From Roseivivax jejudonensis (GTDB lineage Bacteria; Pseudomonadota; Alphaproteobacteria; Rhodobacterales; Rhodobacteraceae), in assembly GCF_900172265.1 (NCBI RefSeq), contig NZ_FWFK01000002.1, forward strand, positions 496,001 to 560,000: DNA of 64,000 nucleotides, given 5' to 3'. Below are positions 9,126 through 17,157 of this stretch, one piece after another. Each line of letters opens with the position of its first letter. Positions within the stretch are counted from its first letter, which is position 1. Position numbers and translations under genes: made by a program. The notes beneath the pieces were generated by a model, which made no database searches, had not been told where the DNA came from, and worked only from the letters and a program-made list of their open reading frames with translations.

Positions 9126-9776
9126 CTAATCCGGCGCGCGGCCCGGGGCTGACGGAGCTTCGGTGAAGCCGTCGTAAAGCTCGGGTCGACGCCTGCTGCC
9201 CTCGATCAGGCGACGCGCAATCGTTTTCAGTATATACATGCCGAAGACCGGGCTCTGGTGATAGAGGCGCGCGAATGCCTGTTCGTCGATCACCAGGATC
9301 CGGCAATCGCCCTGGCAAATTGCCGATGTGGTCCGCTGTCGCGCATTCGAGAAATACGCCATTTCGCCGAAGAGTTCGCCCTTCCCGAGACGGACGTCGA
9401 TCTCGGGCAGCGAGACCTGCCCGGCCTCGATGTAATATACCCGATCCGGCGCATCGCCACGGGTGAAAAGGACCGACCCGTCGGTGTGCGTTTCTGCCCG
9501 CATCAGCGGACCCAGGACCTCGATCGGATCACCTGTGCGACGCATGCGTTCGAGCCGCCGTTTCTGGACGAGGATCTGGGAGAGTCTGAAGATGTTCAGC
9601 GGCAAAAGCAGGGCGTGCAGAACAAGGGTCGGATAGATCTCGGCGAGCACACCGAAACCGACAAAGAACAGGTTCGCCGCGATGTTGATGATGCGAAGCG
9701 GCAGCATCGTCCGCATGGAGCTGGCCGAAAGCGTCAATACCGCCGCGACCCAGCCCAGGATTTCCGCCTCAATCAT
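9126..9776 (-). CDS. Membrane protein with C-terminal cNMP-binding domain (YgjV-like N-terminus)
   Basis: 216 aa, ATG at 9776. The N-terminal 75 residues carry two to three hydrophobic helices (ILGWVAAVLTLSASSM..., IINIAANLFFVGFGVL) resembling YgjV-type small membrane proteins. A cNMP-binding domain follows (VYYIEAGQVSLPEIDV, then GELFGEMAYFSNARQRTTSAI). This cassette keeps GE, GEMA and a following Arg, so of the three cNMP domains in the cluster it is the best candidate for real cyclic-nucleotide binding. There is no DNA-binding domain, so it is not a Crp/Fnr regulator. It is convergent with the neighbouring membrane/cNMP gene that uses a different membrane scaffold; the two may form a hetero-complex, which is inference. 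Confidence 0.72.
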   Translation of the reverse strand: MIEAEILGWVAAVLTLSASSMRTMLPLRIINIAANLFFVGFGVLAEIYPTLVLHALLLPLNIFRLSQILVQKRRLERMRRTGDPIEVLGPLMRAETHTDGSVLFTRGDAPDRVYYIEAGQVSLPEIDVRLGKGELFGEMAYFSNARQRTTSAICQGDCRILVIDEQAFARLYHQSPVFGMYILKTIARRLIEGSRRRPELYDGFTEAPSAPGRAPD

Positions 9777-10183
9777 CGATGCAGCCTCGCATGTCGATCA
9801 TCCCGATACATGGGATATCCGGGCGAGCAGAACGTGACCGGGTGCGGTCATGCAAGTCCCCAGTGCCGCTGTTCCGCGTCTTCGCCGGAATTGGCACGCG
9901 GTCGACGGCAGGATCTTCACTTCGGATTGCGCGATGACCGGCACCGGAATTTTCGGGTCCTATCGCCCGTGGCGGGGCCCGCTATCGAGCATCGGCCGCA
10001 CGGGGATCCACGCACGGTGCCAAAGCCCTTGGAGATTCATTTTCAAGTGCTTTATCGACCGCGATCAAGGCCTTGATCCTTGCGGTTTCGGCCCGATCAC
10101 CCAACACTGCGAAGACAGATACCGGGCCGGACCGCACGATCCGACCGAGGTCGCGAGATCAGACACACAGGGACGTATCGAAC
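9777..10183. other. Intergenic region with a 16-bp perfect palindrome
   Basis: About 400 bp between divergently transcribed genes. Open frames here show no recognisable protein. The one structure I can point to is GATCAAGGCCTTGATC at 10063-10078, a perfect palindrome 105 bp before the MBL hydrolase start; its half-site order (ATCAA-N4-TTGAT) is the reverse of an FNR box, so I do not name a regulator. Confidence 0.5.
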
Positions 10184-11107
10184 ATGGTCGCCATTCATCG
10201 AAGACTCGTCTGCAAATGGCTCATGGCGGCCGGTGGTGCGTCGGCCCTGACCACGCTTGCCACCAAGACGATCGCCGAGGTCGAACTCGGTCAAGGCGTC
10301 CTGCAGACGGTCTCGGACGGCCACCTGGTCCTCCCGGAAAGCTTCGTGATCGGAGATCTTCCGGCAGACGAAGCCCGCGAGATCGTCGAGACCGCCGGGC
10401 TGGCGACCGACGGCGGCTACCGTGCGCCGTGCAACCTCGCGCTGTGGCGCACCTCGGACGCGACAGTGCTGTTCGATGCCGGGTCAGGCTCCGGGTTCAT
10501 GCCGAGCGCGGGAGAGTTGCTGGCAAATCTGGACGCAGTCGGCGTCGCGCCGGGTGACGTGACCCACGTGATCTTCACCCACGGACACCCGGATCATTTC
10601 TGGGGCGTTCTAGACGATTTCGACGAACCGCTCTTTGCCAATGCCCGGCACGTCATGTCGGACACCGAAGTCGCCTACTGGTCGGACCCGGCCACCCTCG
10701 ACGCGTTGGGAGAGGCGCGCCAGAGCTTTGCGGTCGGCGCGGCGCGGCGGATCGAACTCCTCGGCGACCGGCTGGAGCGCGTCGCGGACGACGCATCGAT
10801 CCTGCCCGGCGTACAGTTGGTTCCGTTGCCCGGACATACGGCGGGACACGTGGGCGCACAGGTGACGAACGGGGACGCCTCCGCGCTGGTGGTCGGCGAC
10901 GCGATCGGGAACGGGCACCTGGCACTTGCTCGCCCCGAGTGGCCGAGCCCGGCCGACCACGACCCCGAGCGCGCGATCGCCACGCGGACCGCCCTGCTCG
11001 ACCGGCTTGCCGCCAGCGGCGAAACCGTTGTCGGGTTTCACCTGCCGGATGGCGGCCTCGGGTCCATCGCGCGGGACGGCGACGGCTACCTGTTCGAGAC
11101 CGCGTGA
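10184..11107 (+). CDS. soxH: MBL-fold hydrolase, SoxH-like
   Basis: 307 aa from the ATG at 10184 (MVAIHRRLVCKWLMAAGG). The metallo-beta-lactamase zinc motif THGHPDH is at residues 132-138, preceded by LFDAGSGSGFM and followed by a later LPGHTAGHVG, as in the SoxH/SoxG-like and lactonase-like branch. The N-terminus has an arginine pair followed by a hydrophobic run and may be an atypical Tat or Sec export signal. In Paracoccus pantotrophus soxG and soxH, both MBL genes, end the sox cluster; here a single copy lies at the same end but on the opposite strand, convergent with hemA (7-bp gap). Its role in sulfur oxidation is not essential in model strains. The symbol is given from context and is less certain than the fold. 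Confidence 0.72.
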   Translation: MVAIHRRLVCKWLMAAGGASALTTLATKTIAEVELGQGVLQTVSDGHLVLPESFVIGDLPADEAREIVETAGLATDGGYRAPCNLALWRTSDATVLFDAGSGSGFMPSAGELLANLDAVGVAPGDVTHVIFTHGHPDHFWGVLDDFDEPLFANARHVMSDTEVAYWSDPATLDALGEARQSFAVGAARRIELLGDRLERVADDASILPGVQLVPLPGHTAGHVGAQVTNGDASALVVGDAIGNGHLALARPEWPSPADHDPERAIATRTALLDRLAASGETVVGFHLPDGGLGSIARDGDGYLFETA

Positions 11108-11114
11108 TATCCGG

Positions 11115-12344
11115 TCACTGGGCGGCGCGTGGGAGCCGGGCCAACTGGCACTGTTCCCAGAGCGCGCCCAGCGCGTCGAGCAGAGCCGCCACGTCGGTCT
11201 CCGAGTGAACCGGCGACGGCGTGATGCGCAGACGCTCGGTCCCCTTGGGCACGGTGGGATAGTTGATCGGCTGGATGTAGATCCCGTGGTGCGCCATCAG
11301 CAGGTCGGAGATATAGCGACACTTCAAAGGGTCACCGACCATGACCGGAACGATGTGAGACGGGTTGTCGACATGCGGGATGCCCAGCCGGTCGAGCCCC
11401 GCCCGCACCGTGGCGACCCGAACGGCGTGCGCCTCCCGCTCCGCTGTCGAGGTCTTCAGGTGGCACACGCTGGCCAGCGCTCCGGCCGCCACGGCAGGTG
11501 GCAAGGCGGTCGTGAAGATGAACCCGCTGGCAAAGGACCGGACGAAGTCGATCAACGGCGCCGATGCGGCGATATAGCCGCCCATGACGCCGAAGGCCTT
11601 GCCGAGCGTGCCCTCGATGATCGTCAGGCGGTCCATGAGGCCCTCCCGCTCGGCGACACCGCCACCGCGTGCACCGTAGAGCCCGACGGCATGGACCTCG
11701 TCGAGATAGGTCATCGCGCCGTAGCGCTCGGCGAGATCGCAGATCTCGGCGATCGGGGCGATATCACCGTCCATCGAGTAGACACTCTCGAACGCGATGA
11801 GCTTCGGGGTTTCGTCGGGCAGCGCGGACAGCTGACGCTCCAGATCGGAAAGATCGTTGTGCGCCCAGATCCGCTTTTCGGCGCCCGAGTGGCGGATCCC
11901 CTCGATCATGCTGGCGTGGTTGAGCGCGTCCGACAGGATCACGAGACCGGGGATGCGCGCGCCGAGCGTACCGAGCGCGGACCAGTTCGCGACGTAGCCG
12001 CTCGTGAACAGCAGGGCCGCCGCCTTGCCGTGCAGTTCCGCCAGTTCGGCCTCGAGCGCGACATGCGCGTGCGTGGTGCCGGAGATGTTGCGCGTACCGC
12101 CGGCCCCTGCCCCCGCGGTGTCGAGCGCGTCTCGCATCGCCGCGAGCACGGCAGGATGCTGGCCCATGCCGAGGTAGTCGTTCGAGCACCAGACGGTGAC
12201 CTCGCGGTCGCCCTGCCCGCCCTCGTGGTGCGCCCGCGGAAACGCGCCGCAACGGCGTTCCAGGTCGGCAAAGCGGCGGTAGTTCCCCTCGTCCTTCAGG
12301 GCAGTCAGGGCGGCGTCGAAGAAGGCGTCCGGGGCAAACCTCAT
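11115..12344 (-). CDS. hemA: 5-aminolevulinate synthase
   Basis: 409 aa, the usual length. It condenses glycine and succinyl-CoA to 5-aminolevulinate, the first step of heme synthesis by the Shemin pathway of Alphaproteobacteria. Family signatures are clear: [23 protein letters not shown], the [10 protein letters not shown] substrate/cofactor stretch, [12 protein letters not shown], and the PLP-binding lysine region [13 protein letters not shown]. The start codon overlaps the stop of the upstream DUF302 gene (ATGA), so translation is coupled. Location directly after soxF suggests supply of heme for the many c-type Sox cytochromes; Rhodobacteraceae often have a second ALAS gene elsewhere, so this may be the sulfur-linked paralogue (inference). 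Confidence 0.95.
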   Translation of the reverse strand: MRFAPDAFFDAALTALKDEGNYRRFADLERRCGAFPRAHHEGGQGDREVTVWCSNDYLGMGQHPAVLAAMRDALDTAGAGAGGTRNISGTTHAHVALEAELAELHGKAAALLFTSGYVANWSALGTLGARIPGLVILSDALNHASMIEGIRHSGAEKRIWAHNDLSDLERQLSALPDETPKLIAFESVYSMDGDIAPIAEICDLAERYGAMTYLDEVHAVGLYGARGGGVAEREGLMDRLTIIEGTLGKAFGVMGGYIAASAPLIDFVRSFASGFIFTTALPPAVAAGALASVCHLKTSTAEREAHAVRVATVRAGLDRLGIPHVDNPSHIVPVMVGDPLKCRYISDLLMAHHGIYIQPINYPTVPKGTERLRITPSPVHSETDVAALLDALGALWEQCQLARLPRAAQ

Positions 12345-12781
12345 GTGCCGCCGGCCTCTGCCACGATCTGCGACAGAAGATCCTCGACCTGCTGCATCGG
12401 CCCGTCGGGATAGTCGCGGTGCAGGATCATCACCTCGCCCTCCCGCTCGGCCACGGTGATGCCGTAGGGGCAGTGAACGATGTTCATCGGATCCGCGGCC
12501 ATCACCTCGCGGCTGACCACGGCGGAGCAGAAGATAAAGATGTCGGCCTCGGTGAACAGCATCTCCTCGCCGCCGACATCCTCGCTCGTGCGGTTGAGCA
12601 TCTCGCCCACGTGGCTGGTGTAGTCGATGACGAGACCGCGGTTCACGATGGCGTTCTCGACGGCGAAACTCGCGTCTCCGAAACTTCCGTCGAAGGAATA
12701 TGTGACCGCCTCCTGAGCGGTCGCGGATCCGGCCGCGCAGAGCGCGAGACCGAACGCGGCGGCGATGCAGCGCGTGACCAT
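12341..12781 (-). CDS. DUF302 family periplasmic protein
   Basis: 146 aa with an N-terminal signal peptide (about 22 residues, AGSATAQEA as likely cleavage region). The rest matches the DUF302 fold: a swapped-hairpin domain with [21 protein letters not shown] and a conserved central [13 protein letters not shown] and [13 protein letters not shown]302 proteins are often found in sox and other sulfur-oxidation loci and their function is not established. It follows soxF by 57 bp, which contains a hairpin, and overlaps hemA by 4 nt. A single Cys lies in FIFCSA and another in VHCPYG; whether they bind a ligand cannot be told from sequence. Confidence 0.8.
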   Translation of the reverse strand: MVTRCIAAAFGLALCAAGSATAQEAVTYSFDGSFGDASFAVENAIVNRGLVIDYTSHVGEMLNRTSEDVGGEEMLFTEADIFIFCSAVVSREVMAADPMNIVHCPYGITVAEREGEVMILHRDYPDGPMQQVEDLLSQIVAEAGGT

Positions 12782-12806
12782 GCGATTGGCTCCCTTTCTA
12801 GGTGAC

Positions 12807-12832
12807 CGCGGGCCGGAAGGCTCCGGCCCGCG
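12807..12832 (-). terminator. GC-rich hairpin between soxF and the DUF302-hemA pair
   Basis: An 11-bp perfect stem (CGCGGGCCGGA paired with TCCGGCCCGCG) with a 4-nt loop begins just after the soxF stop. There is no T-run on the minus strand, so it may be a weak terminator, an mRNA 3' stabiliser or an attenuating element that lowers hemA relative to sox. Confidence 0.5.
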
Positions 12833-12838
12833 ACGGCA

Positions 12839-14101
12839 TCAGCCGAACATGTCGGCCGTTATCGCGGCGTACCAGCCGACGCTTTCCTGGTAGGTCTGCG
12901 CGCGGGTCGCGTCGTCCTCGCCGGTTTCGCTGATGAACCCGCCGGAGGATGCGATCTTCTCCTCGGTCGCCTCGTAGGACGCGCCGACCTTCACCCCGTC
13001 CTCGGGCGCGATGAGCGACCAGCAGGTGTTCGAGAACCGCGCCGGGAACACGCGGCTGTCGGTCAACGCGCCGAGCACCGCATTGGCACAGACCTTGGCC
13101 TGGCTGTTGGCGGCATAGCCCGATTTCGGCATGTCGCCCTGGGCCGCCGCATCGCCGAGAATGTGAATCTCGGGATCCGACTTGGACGACATGTCCGCGG
13201 CGTTGACCGGGGCCCAGTCGCCGTCGGTCAGCCCGGCCTCGTGCACGATCCGTCCGGCGCGCTGCGCCGGGATCACGTTGCACACGTCGACGGACTCGAC
13301 CTGCCCATCGATGTCGACGGTCATCTCGGCCGGGTTCACCGACACGTTCTCGCCGCCGAAATCGGGGCCGATGCGTTCGATCATGCCGCCGTAGTGGCGC
13401 TGCCATCCTTCCTCGAACAGCGCCTGCTTCGAGAAGTTGGCCTTCGGATCGACGATCAGGATCTTCGCGGTCGGGTTCACCTCGGTCAGGGCGTGGGCGA
13501 CCATCGACACGCGCTCGTAGGGTCCGGGCGGGCAGCGGTACGGGTTGGGTGGCGCGACCATCGCGAAGGTGCCGCCCTCGGGCATCGCCAGGATCTGCGC
13601 CTTGAGCAACTCGGTCTGCGACCCGCCCTTGTAGGCGTGCGGCATCACGTTTTGCGCCGTTACGTCCCAGCCGGGCACGGCACCGTCCTTGAAATCGATC
13701 CCCGGCGACAGGATCAGCCGGTCGTAGGGAACCGACGCGCCCGAGGCGAGCTCGACGGTCTTGGCGTCACGGTCGACACCCACGGCCCAGTCGTGCACGA
13801 CGTTGATGCCGTATTCCGCGGCCAGCGCCCCGTAGTCGTGGCCGAGGCTCTCCATCTCGCGGAAGCCGCCGATATAGAGGTTCGAGAAGAAGCAGGTGTA
13901 ATACGTGCGCGTCGGCTCGATCAGGGTCACGTTGACCGCGCCGGCCGAATCCTTGGCGATGTAACGCGCCGCGGTCGCGCCGCCGGCGCCGCCTCCGACG
14001 ACCACCACCCGGGGGGCTCCCTGCGCCATGACCGTCGGCGCCGCGAGTGCCGCGCTGCTGGCGGCGATGCCGCCCAGCACGCTCCGTCTGTTGAAGTGCA
14101 T
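12839..14101 (-). CDS. soxF: SoxF, FAD-dependent sulfide dehydrogenase (flavocytochrome c flavoprotein subunit)
   Basis: 420 aa from the ATG at 14101, which has GGGAGGA about 6 nt upstream. A Tat signal (NRRSVLGGIAASSAAL) precedes a Rossmann FAD motif VVVVGGGAGGATAARYI, then ASVPYDRLILSPGIDFKDG and a C-terminal EDGVKVGASYEAT stretch, as in FccB/SoxF. It would oxidise sulfide in the periplasm and pass electrons to the heme subunit encoded just upstream (soxE). In P. pantotrophus SoxF also stimulates the core Sox system. The gene ends the sox run, 28 bp after soxE. Confidence 0.93.
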   Translation of the reverse strand: MHFNRRSVLGGIAASSAALAAPTVMAQGAPRVVVVGGGAGGATAARYIAKDSAGAVNVTLIEPTRTYYTCFFSNLYIGGFREMESLGHDYGALAAEYGINVVHDWAVGVDRDAKTVELASGASVPYDRLILSPGIDFKDGAVPGWDVTAQNVMPHAYKGGSQTELLKAQILAMPEGGTFAMVAPPNPYRCPPGPYERVSMVAHALTEVNPTAKILIVDPKANFSKQALFEEGWQRHYGGMIERIGPDFGGENVSVNPAEMTVDIDGQVESVDVCNVIPAQRAGRIVHEAGLTDGDWAPVNAADMSSKSDPEIHILGDAAAQGDMPKSGYAANSQAKVCANAVLGALTDSRVFPARFSNTCWSLIAPEDGVKVGASYEATEEKIASSGGFISETGEDDATRAQTYQESVGWYAAITADMFG

Positions 14102-14129
14102 GTCAGTCCTCCCTGGGTGCGCGGGCCCG

Positions 14130-14471
14130 CTATTCGGCCTCGCTGAAATACTTGGCGAGCGCGGCGATCTCCTCCTCGCCGAGCCGCTTCGCGATCTGCT
14201 CCATGACCTGATGCTCGCGTTCGCCGATCCGGTAATCGACCAGCGCGCCCACGATGTAGCTCTCCGGCAGCATGTGGATCTGCGGGATACCACCTTCCGG
14301 GTTGGGCGCGTGGCACGCCGTGCACTCGGACGCGAGGTAGGCGCCGTAGTCGCTGTCGGCCTCGATCGCCATGATCTGCGCGACCTCGGGATGGGTCAGA
14401 TCGTTCGCCGCGTGCGCGGCGCCGGCGAGGGCCAGCGCCGCACTGGCGGGGAAGAGGGCGCGTTGGATCAT
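14130..14471 (-). CDS. soxE: SoxE, c-type cytochrome subunit (short, single heme)
   Basis: 113 aa with a signal peptide (MIQRALFPASAALALAGAAHA) and one heme motif ECTACH at about residue 50, followed by a HMLPESYIVGALVDYR stretch that can supply the distal Met. Its start overlaps the soxD stop (ATGA). Position before soxF identifies it as the cytochrome partner of the flavoprotein. It is smaller than the diheme SoxE of P. pantotrophus and closer in size to a monoheme FccA, so the complex here may be a monoheme flavocytochrome c. Confidence 0.85.
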   Translation of the reverse strand: MIQRALFPASAALALAGAAHAANDLTHPEVAQIMAIEADSDYGAYLASECTACHAPNPEGGIPQIHMLPESYIVGALVDYRIGEREHQVMEQIAKRLGEEEIAALAKYFSEAE

Positions 14472-15820
14472 TCCGTGCCCTCGGCCTCGATATACGCAGT
14501 CACCGCGGCGATCTCGTCCGCGCTGCGCAAACCGGCGAACGACATCTTCGTGCCTTGGTAGGTGCCGCGCGGATCCGACAGGAACTCGGCCAGATGCGCC
14601 TCGGTCCAGACCACGCCCTCCGCGGCGGCATCCGCGAACACGCCGGAATAGCTGTACCCATCGAGACCGCCCACAGTCCGGCCGATCAGGCCATTGAGTT
14701 GCGGACCCACGCGGTTCGCCGCGCCGTCGCCGACCTGGTGGCAGGCCTGGCACTTGCGGAAGACGGCGGCCCCGGCCTCCACGAGGGCCGGGTCGGCCGC
14801 GGCGGTCTGTGTTGCCCCGGCATCCGGCGCCTCTGACGCGGCGTCCGCGGTTTCCGCCACCCCGGTCTCGGGCGCGGCGGCTGCTGGCGCGCTGGCGTCC
14901 TCTTGGCCGCCACCGTCCATGGCCTCGTCCATCGTCGGAGTTTGCGTCGGGTCGGTGCCCTCGCCCCCGCCCGCATCGGGTGTCACGTCGAGGACGCGGG
15001 CCCGCGCGGTGATCTGCACGTCCTCCTTGCAGTTCTCCATGCAGACTTCGCCCGAGAACGCAGTCAGCTCGGTGTCGGGCCGGTCGTCCATGAAGAAGTT
15101 GCCGGCGTTCGGCATTTCGACATCCGCGAAGCTGCTCGACGACAGGACAAAGTCGTCCTCCACCAATTCGTTGAGGTAGAGAATGTAGGCGGTGATGGCG
15201 TAGACTTCGTCGTCGGAGAGCGTCTGCGCGGCGCCGAACGGCATCGCGCGGTGCACGTAGTCCCAGACCGTCGAGAGGTAGGGCCAGTAGGAGCCGACCG
15301 TCTTGACCGGGTCGTCGCTCGTCAGCGTGCCCATGCCGAGCGCGAGCTGCGGCCAGCGGCCCGCGCCTTCGCCAAAGTCGCCGTGGCACGTGGCGCATTG
15401 CGCGACGTAGAGTTCTTCGCCGGTCCAGACGTCGCCTTCGCCTTCGGGCAGTCCCTGTCCGTCGGGCCGGATGTCGATGTCCCAGGCCGCGACCTCTTCC
15501 TCCAACGCCGCGCGTCCGAGGCCGTAGCCGCCATCGCGCGAAGGCGCCGCGGCCTGGTGACGCGATGCACCATCCGCCGCCTCCATCGCATCCGAACCGT
15601 CGGCGACCTTTTCCATGTCCGCGGGCTCGGGAACCGACGGCGCACCATCGGCGGCATCGACCGAGGCGCCGGCCGCGCTTTGGGCGTGGGCCGCGCTCAC
15701 CCCGAAGCCGACCGCCGGAGTTTCGGCAACGAACTGGTCGGCGAAGACGTATGCGCCGCCCAGCAGGACGGCGATGCCGCCGAAAGTGGGCGCATAGATC
15801 TTAAGAGGAGACTTCGACAT
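14468..15820 (-). CDS. soxD: SoxD, diheme cytochrome c subunit of sulfane dehydrogenase
   Basis: 450 aa. An uncleaved or signal-type hydrophobic segment (residues 11-28) is followed by an Ala/Asp-rich region, a first cytochrome domain with QCATCH at 141-146, a long low-complexity Ala/Glu/Thr linker (about 285-345), and a second class I cytochrome c domain with KCQACH at 356-361 and GPQLNGLIGRTVG. With SoxC it forms the sulfane dehydrogenase that removes six electrons from SoxY-bound sulfane sulfur, allowing complete thiosulfate oxidation without sulfur globules. The gene overlaps the end of soxC by 20 nt and the start of soxE by 4 nt. Confidence 0.93.
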   Translation of the reverse strand: MSKSPLKIYAPTFGGIAVLLGGAYVFADQFVAETPAVGFGVSAAHAQSAAGASVDAADGAPSVPEPADMEKVADGSDAMEAADGASRHQAAAPSRDGGYGLGRAALEEEVAAWDIDIRPDGQGLPEGEGDVWTGEELYVAQCATCHGDFGEGAGRWPQLALGMGTLTSDDPVKTVGSYWPYLSTVWDYVHRAMPFGAAQTLSDDEVYAITAYILYLNELVEDDFVLSSSSFADVEMPNAGNFFMDDRPDTELTAFSGEVCMENCKEDVQITARARVLDVTPDAGGGEGTDPTQTPTMDEAMDGGGQEDASAPAAAAPETGVAETADAASEAPDAGATQTAAADPALVEAGAAVFRKCQACHQVGDGAANRVGPQLNGLIGRTVGGLDGYSYSGVFADAAAEGVVWTEAHLAEFLSDPRGTYQGTKMSFAGLRSADEIAAVTAYIEAEGTE

Positions 15821-17060
15821 TCTCGGCGACCCCCTGCTCGTTCACGGCCCAGGTCTGGATGCCGTTGTTGTGGTAGATCGAGTTCTCGCCGCGGACCTCG
15901 CGCAGCATGTCCTTTGTCGGTTGAACATACCCGGTGCTGTCATGCGCGCGGCTCTGCAGCAGAAGCGGGCGGCCGTCCCAGTCGAACTCGTAGTAGAAAC
16001 GGTGCATCGACTTGTCGAAGCTCGGCCCGGACATGCGTGCCCGCGCCCATGTCGCGCCACCGTCGAGCGTGACGTCCACCCGAGGGATCGTGCCGCGGCC
16101 CGACCACGCGATCCCCGTGAGGACGGTCGGCCCCGGCCCATGAGTGATGGGCGCTTGCGGGCTGGGATTGGTGATGACGGATTTGGCGTCCATCTCCCAC
16201 GTGAAGCGACGCGCCTGCCCGTCGGGCAAGAGGTCGGTGTATTTCGATGTCTCCTCGCGGTGGTGCCAGGGCTGATCGCCGATCTCGATCCGGCGCAGCC
16301 ACTTCACCCACATGTTGCCTTCCCACCCCGGCACCACGAGCCGGACGGGGTAGCCTTGCTCTGGGCGGAGCGCTTCTCCGTTCATCTTGAAGGCGACGAG
16401 GCAGTCGTCGAGCGCCTTCTCGAGCGGGATGGACCGCGTCATGGCGGACGCGTCGGCGCCTTCCGGCAGGATCCACTTGCCTGCGGTCTTTATCCCCGCC
16501 TCTTCGAGAAGCAGGCGCAGCGGCACGCCGGTATACATCACATTGTGGATCATGCCGTGGGTGAACTGGCAGCCGTTGAGCTGCGCGCCACGCCATTCCA
16601 TGCCCGAGTTGGCCGCGCATTCGAGAAAGTACGCGTGGTTTTCGCGCGGGAAGCGCTTGAGATCATCCAGCGTGAAGACGAGCGGGGTGTCCACGAGGCC
16701 GTTGATCATCAGCCGGTAGGCGCCGGGATCGATCTCCGCGATGCCACCGTGGTGGCGCTCGAAACACAGCCCGTTCGGCGTGATGATCCCGTCCAGCTCG
16801 TGCAGCGGCGTGAAGTTGACCGACGAAACCGGGTCCGCGGTCAGCCACGGCACGTCGCGGCGCACCACGTGCGCCTCGTGCTCGGACGGCATGCCGTAGG
16901 GCCGCGCATCGACGCCCTCGCCGAGGTATTGCTGCCAGGGTTGCAACTCGGTGATCGCGGGATCGGGCGCGGCCTGGGCGGCCACCCGGCCGCCGACGAG
17001 AGCACCCGCCCCGGAGATCGCGGCGCCGCGCAGGAAGCTGCGTCGGGAGGTGTCGGTCAT
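15801..17060 (-). CDS. soxC: SoxC, molybdopterin subunit of sulfane dehydrogenase
   Basis: 419 aa. The N-terminus is a Tat signal (RRSFLRGAAISGAGALVGG). The body is a sulfite-oxidase-fold molybdenum cofactor protein: HGGIAEIDPGAYRLMINGLV, the FLECAANSGMEWRG region carrying the cofactor Cys in ECAANSG, GYPVRLVVPGWEGNMWVKWL, and a C-terminal dimerisation domain ending with GRGTIPRVDVTLDGG. Export by Tat fits cofactor insertion in the cytoplasm. The partner SoxD overlaps its 3' end. Presence of soxCD predicts that thiosulfate is oxidised fully to sulfate. Confidence 0.95.
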   Translation of the reverse strand: MTDTSRRSFLRGAAISGAGALVGGRVAAQAAPDPAITELQPWQQYLGEGVDARPYGMPSEHEAHVVRRDVPWLTADPVSSVNFTPLHELDGIITPNGLCFERHHGGIAEIDPGAYRLMINGLVDTPLVFTLDDLKRFPRENHAYFLECAANSGMEWRGAQLNGCQFTHGMIHNVMYTGVPLRLLLEEAGIKTAGKWILPEGADASAMTRSIPLEKALDDCLVAFKMNGEALRPEQGYPVRLVVPGWEGNMWVKWLRRIEIGDQPWHHREETSKYTDLLPDGQARRFTWEMDAKSVITNPSPQAPITHGPGPTVLTGIAWSGRGTIPRVDVTLDGGATWARARMSGPSFDKSMHRFYYEFDWDGRPLLLQSRAHDSTGYVQPTKDMLREVRGENSIYHNNGIQTWAVNEQGVAENVEVSS

Positions 17061-17157
17061 GTCTGGTCATCCTCCGTGTGTCGGGACCGCGCCTGTGCAC
17101 GGCTTGATTGGTGCGACGCCCGGGCCGAGGTGAATCGCGCGCTGTCCGTTTGACCGC

